This document shows positions 60,799-64,000 of a stretch of 64,000 nucleotides of DNA, one piece after another. Source of the DNA: Enterobacteriaceae bacterium RIT691 (GTDB lineage: Bacteria; Pseudomonadota; Gammaproteobacteria; Enterobacterales; Enterobacteriaceae); NCBI GenBank assembly GCA_009668205.1, contig WJYM01000010.1, positions 91,050 to 155,049 on the forward strand. Reading direction: 5' to 3'. Below the pieces are notes generated by a model. That model saw only the letters and a program-made list of their open reading frames with translations. It had not been told where the DNA came from and did no database searches. Position numbers and translations under genes: made by a program. The stretch's first letter is position 1. The number at the start of each line of letters is the position of its first letter.

Positions 60799-61671
60799 GA
60801 TTCCCCAATTACACATTTATCTTAAGACAGTTCAGGTTGATGATATGGAACCAAACGCTGGAAGACTATGCAACTATTTTACGGCAACGTTCGATGAGAG
60901 CTACTTCGCTTGATACAACTGGATAAAATTCTTTGATGCGCTAAATAGCTGCGGGGAATAGTGCTCCACTTTCAGTCAGCCCTTATGGGATAAGGCGGCG
61001 GTCCGTTTTCTTCACCTTACCCTGCTGTATCGTGCCTACAATGTATTGCCCTTACGCAACATCTCAGTAAACAGCAGTTGTTGCGGTATTAGTCGTAGCA
61101 AATTAGCTCGTAATGTAAGCTTCTATTTGCTTATTATGTGAACATTGCTCACCTGCCAGCGACCCTCCTTCCGTAATGCATTTCAGCAACCATCAGCAAC
61201 TTCCTCCCTGTCCCAAAGTGAAGACTAGCCTTTAGTACACCATAACGCTGATAGCAGATACCTTAAATTGCTACCCCAATTGTCCAGACAGCAGATGTGA
61301 ATCGCCACGGGTAATCTAGACACTTCCGAGCCGTTGATAATACTGGTTTTCAAATTGTTCCGGGCTGAGACTACCACAGGCATATGAATATTAAACGTTG
61401 CCATTCATATCAATCAATGCAATAGCTTCGTCGCCACACTGAAACTTCATTCGAGTGTTGTGTATCGATAAATCATGTCAGCCACACAGCAGTTTCACCC
61501 CTGCTTGTTCTGATAGGCGTAGCGAGTCTTTTTCATGGCAGATGAACCTCTCGGTAAAATTAAAAAAGACCGAGCACTAATCATTGGTTTATAATTCATG
61601 ATGTTACCCTGCAGATTATCTACAAAATGTCAGTTCACAACCAAGCAGCATACCTTCTAGATATAATATGC
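60799..61671. other. Decayed intergenic region with an IS remnant
   Basis: About 870 bases without an intact gene. Apart from the IS3-type scraps at 61316-61536 I recognise nothing in it. Such a scar between the last conserved gene block and the AT-rich nuclease/ATPase genes is consistent with an insertion hot spot. Confidence 0.6.
61316..61536 (-). pseudogene. IS3-family transposase remnant (orfA start joined to orfB end)
   Basis: On the minus strand, 61536 begins ATG with MKKTRY, the usual start of IS3-family OrfA proteins, but the frame then breaks. At 61384-61316 the strand reads ...CGSLSPEQFENQYYQRLGSV and a TAG stop, the typical OrfB C-terminal end. Only about 220 bases separate them where an intact element has over 1 kb, so most of the transposase is deleted. 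Confidence 0.7.
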
Positions 61672-62853
61672 TTACCTTCTATTCTCAACATGTTCTATAA
61701 CATCAGAAAGTACTTCGCGCTCAAATTTCATGTTAACTCTATTTTGATTCGTTTTATTTGTGTAAAAATAAGTATCCATTAGATCCTTATCATTAAAAAT
61801 ATTTTCATCTGGCTTTGCATCCTTTAATATTTTATATTGCTTACGTGTTGAAAGGTAAATTTCCTTATAGGAGGGGTCTTGGTAAACAGCGTCAATTTCA
61901 AATAATTTTCTATTATTATCGAAACAATCAATATCATTGATGTTAATTTGCACACATGAATTAATCATATCATAATTGAAATCAAATAACTTTACATCGT
62001 CAATTCCAGTAATCAGAGGATGAATATAACCAGTTAAAACATCTACACTTCCTTTAAATGAACGATTACAAGCACTTCCTGCTGGTATAAAATTAAAAAT
62101 AGATGCTGCAAAAAATGGATATTTTGATTTTGGTAAAAAATGGTCTATATCTGGCCTATGCTTTTTAATACCATCAATCGTTCTAATTGTTTCTGCATTA
62201 CAATATGGACAAACCCTCAAGCCACTGGCTTTGACCAGTTCATAGCCAAATTTTGTACTTAGCTTTTTATAATCAAAAATGTTTTGAAACGAATTTACCC
62301 ACAGCGGGTAAACTATATGCGGGGCTGATTTTTTATTTGATAGAATTTTGCTATTCCCCTCGCTCAGAAGCTTCATTTGGCGCAAGGTTTTTTTTACACT
62401 TGCCACTGTCATCTCTTTGCGTAATTCATTAAATAAATAACGACTTATCTTTGAATCGTATATGAAATATAATCGACTTAATTCCACAAGCAAATATGAG
62501 CCGTACTCAATTATCCTCGCTTTAACTTGAGCACTATTTGCATTTAAATTAATTAAATTATAATCAACATTGGCATTTTTAAAAATTAATTCCTGATGAT
62601 ATCTATCTGCCAGTATAGGTAAATTATTATATATTAGACCAACCCAATGAGAAAAAAACTCTGGTTTACAGAAAACTAACTTCCTTAAGTTCGCTAGTGT
62701 TAAAAGTTTTATCAGAAAATTAGCGTTTTTATAATCTTGTTGACAACATTCGTTCTTTACTTTTTCAGCAGAAATCAACATAGAACTCAAAATAAAATCG
62801 TGATCAATTTTCTTAGTAAAATTTTTATTCAATTTATAATTGAATTTAATCAT
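61672..62853 (-). CDS. HNH endonuclease, PtuB-like partner of the adjacent ATPase
   Basis: 393 residues from the ATG at 62853, which overlaps the ATPase stop (ATGATTAA). About 200 residues of helical, Asn/Lys-rich sequence precede an HNH nuclease domain: CPYCN at 215-219, the active-site DIDHFLPKSKYP at 235-246, then Asn-Phe-Ile-Pro and CNRSFKG at 262-268. The layout CxxCN...DHFLPKS...N...CN matches HNH effectors of the Septu/PtuB type, but the protein is longer than usual for PtuB as I know it, and the second zinc pair is reduced to a single Cys. Expected to cut nucleic acid when released by its ATPase partner. Very AT-rich, so horizontally acquired. Confidence 0.75.
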   Translation of the reverse strand: MIKFNYKLNKNFTKKIDHDFILSSMLISAEKVKNECCQQDYKNANFLIKLLTLANLRKLVFCKPEFFSHWVGLIYNNLPILADRYHQELIFKNANVDYNLINLNANSAQVKARIIEYGSYLLVELSRLYFIYDSKISRYLFNELRKEMTVASVKKTLRQMKLLSEGNSKILSNKKSAPHIVYPLWVNSFQNIFDYKKLSTKFGYELVKASGLRVCPYCNAETIRTIDGIKKHRPDIDHFLPKSKYPFFAASIFNFIPAGSACNRSFKGSVDVLTGYIHPLITGIDDVKLFDFNYDMINSCVQININDIDCFDNNRKLFEIDAVYQDPSYKEIYLSTRKQYKILKDAKPDENIFNDKDLMDTYFYTNKTNQNRVNMKFEREVLSDVIEHVENRR

Positions 62854-64000
62854 CAAGCAATCTCTTTTTTAATTCTTTATTTGATATTTTTGCAGCAAGC
62901 AATTTATCGTTCGCATCTAAATCATTGGTGACTTTCTTATCAATCAATTCAACTAATTTCTTCCTTGAATGCTCACCAAAGGTTGATTTTATATGCATCC
63001 CAGAAACATAGGCATCGGTAATTTCAGTACCGAACCCAAAAGATTCCATTCTTTCTGGAATGCCATCATCGTTAATATATAAAGAAATTATATCCTCTGG
63101 TAACAAATCACCGATGATAAGAGGTGAGTGTGTAGTTATTATAAACTGTAAGTCTGACACATTTTTATAATCATTGTAAAATGATATCAACTCACTTATT
63201 AATGTTCTCTGCCATTCTGGATGCAGAAATAGGTCTATTTCATCAATCACTATTAAACCTTTCCCCCCTCCCTCCTGTATTATATTGAAAAGCGAAGAAA
63301 ATATATTAAGCTTTGCAAATTCGCCAGTGCTAAATCCCTCCCACCCATATTTAAAATTGCTAGCTAAACCAGGGTGGAGCGATGACAAACCGTCAAGCAT
63401 GGAAATTATTGAATTATAATCATTAGTACTAAATGCATCTCCATTTTTTAAATACCTTCTATCAACTGCTGCACAGGTTATTTCTGAAATGGTGCGCATG
63501 GAATCAAAAAATCGTTGGCATAAAAACTGAGCATATTGAATATCAAAATTATAACTACGTGCTTTTGATTGGCTTTCCCACATCTGATTGAACTCAACAA
63601 AACACTCGACAAATATATCGCATGTCAATCCTTCTTGAAAGAAATTTTTTTCAATAAAATATAAACAAAATGCATTTGTATATTCAGAATTACCTATACG
63701 AAGAGATGGGAACATTTTAATAAAACTAAAAATATTCCTCATCACAAGATTTTGAAAAATAGATCTAAAGCTAACTTCAAAATCATCAAAGATATTTGGG
63801 AAAAAATTCAAATCAATACCATATTGACCATCATTAGACTTACTTCCATCTACATTAGCGCTCTCTTTTGCACCATTGAGAATACGCTCAACCCATTTTT
63901 TTATTGACGTGCTTGGTGTTTTAAAATAAAATGTATAGGTGTAATTTGCTTGTTTATTAATAAGCCATTGGCTATTGCTGAAAAAATTCAACAACCTCTG
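62846..64000 (-). CDS. AAA/ABC-type ATPase (PtuA-like), 5' end beyond the window
   Basis: The frame stays open to the window edge, so the N terminus and Walker A motif are missing from view; at least 384 residues remain. The visible part has an ABC-like signature WEGFSTGEFAK, Walker B LIVIDEIDLFLHPEWQ with catalytic Glu, and the switch motif ITTHSPLIIGDL, followed by a C-terminal helical tail. This is the RecF/SMC-like AAA (AAA_15/AAA_21) class found in PtuA, OLD and retron-associated ATPases. Overlaps the HNH gene by 8 bases, implying coupled synthesis and a complex. An anti-phage role is inferred from the pair. Confidence 0.78.
   Translation of the reverse strand, partial: QRLLNFFSNSQWLINKQANYTYTFYFKTPSTSIKKWVERILNGAKESANVDGSKSNDGQYGIDLNFFPNIFDDFEVSFRSIFQNLVMRNIFSFIKMFPSLRIGNSEYTNAFCLYFIEKNFFQEGLTCDIFVECFVEFNQMWESQSKARSYNFDIQYAQFLCQRFFDSMRTISEITCAAVDRRYLKNGDAFSTNDYNSIISMLDGLSSLHPGLASNFKYGWEGFSTGEFAKLNIFSSLFNIIQEGGGKGLIVIDEIDLFLHPEWQRTLISELISFYNDYKNVSDLQFIITTHSPLIIGDLLPEDIISLYINDDGIPERMESFGFGTEITDAYVSGMHIKSTFGEHSRKKLVELIDKKVTNDLDANDKLLAAKISNKELKKRLLDD

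Noticed and set aside
61672..64000. Calling the right-edge genes a retron
   Set aside because: No reverse transcriptase or msr-msd RNA is visible within the window; only the ATPase/nuclease pair can be supported.

Overview
This is a chromosomal segment of an enteric gammaproteobacterium (Enterobacteriaceae). The gene order follows the Escherichia coli clsA-oppABCDF-adhE-hns-narGHJI-prfA-hemA-prs-pth-ychF region, and most proteins are close homologues of the E. coli ones. Several insertions and losses show it is not E. coli; together with a diaminobutyrate/1,3-diaminopropane locus they fit an Enterobacter-like genus (inference). No plasmid, prophage or CRISPR signal is visible.

Layout. 1-10 kb: edge of yciY, clsA, yciU, a voltage-sensor potassium channel with a zinc ribbon (inserted relative to E. 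coli), the oligopeptide importer oppABCDF on the minus strand, and ychE. 10-20 kb: adhE with a long leader, tdk, hns, galU, rssB/rssA, ychJ, purU and two tRNA-Tyr genes followed by rtT-type repeats. 20-36 kb: an Lrp-family regulator with a divergent EamA transporter, then the nitrate respiration cluster (narGHJI, narK, divergent narXL), with an unexpected membrane patatin gene between narG and narK. 35-43 kb: ychO, a secreted PEBP-like protein, ychN, a chemoreceptor, a DUF1883-like protein and chaC/chaB/chaA. 43-53 kb: kdsA-sirB1-prmC-prfA-hemA (sirB2 absent), lolB-ispE-prs and dauA. 52-58 kb: ddc and dat, divergent from a second lysine-type aspartokinase whose roughly 270-nt structured leader looks like a diverged lysine riboswitch, then ychH. 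58-60 kb: pth and ychF. 60-64 kb: an accessory, partly very AT-rich island with an unknown 209-aa protein, an IS3-family transposon remnant, and an HNH nuclease/ABC-type ATPase pair resembling Septu (PtuA/PtuB) anti-phage systems, cut by the window end.

Functional links. narX/narL sense nitrate and control narK (transport) and narGHJI (respiration); FNR and NarL sites are readable in both intergenic regions, and an FNR-like site also lies upstream of the fermentative adhE. The aspartokinase, dat and ddc form a route from aspartate through aspartate semialdehyde and 2,4-diaminobutyrate to 1,3-diaminopropane. hemA-prfA-prmC couples tetrapyrrole synthesis to release-factor production and methylation as in other enterics.

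Best candidates for new biology: the HNH/ATPase pair at the right edge, the modified lysC-type leader, the patatin gene placed beside the narG control region, and the zinc-ribbon potassium channel.
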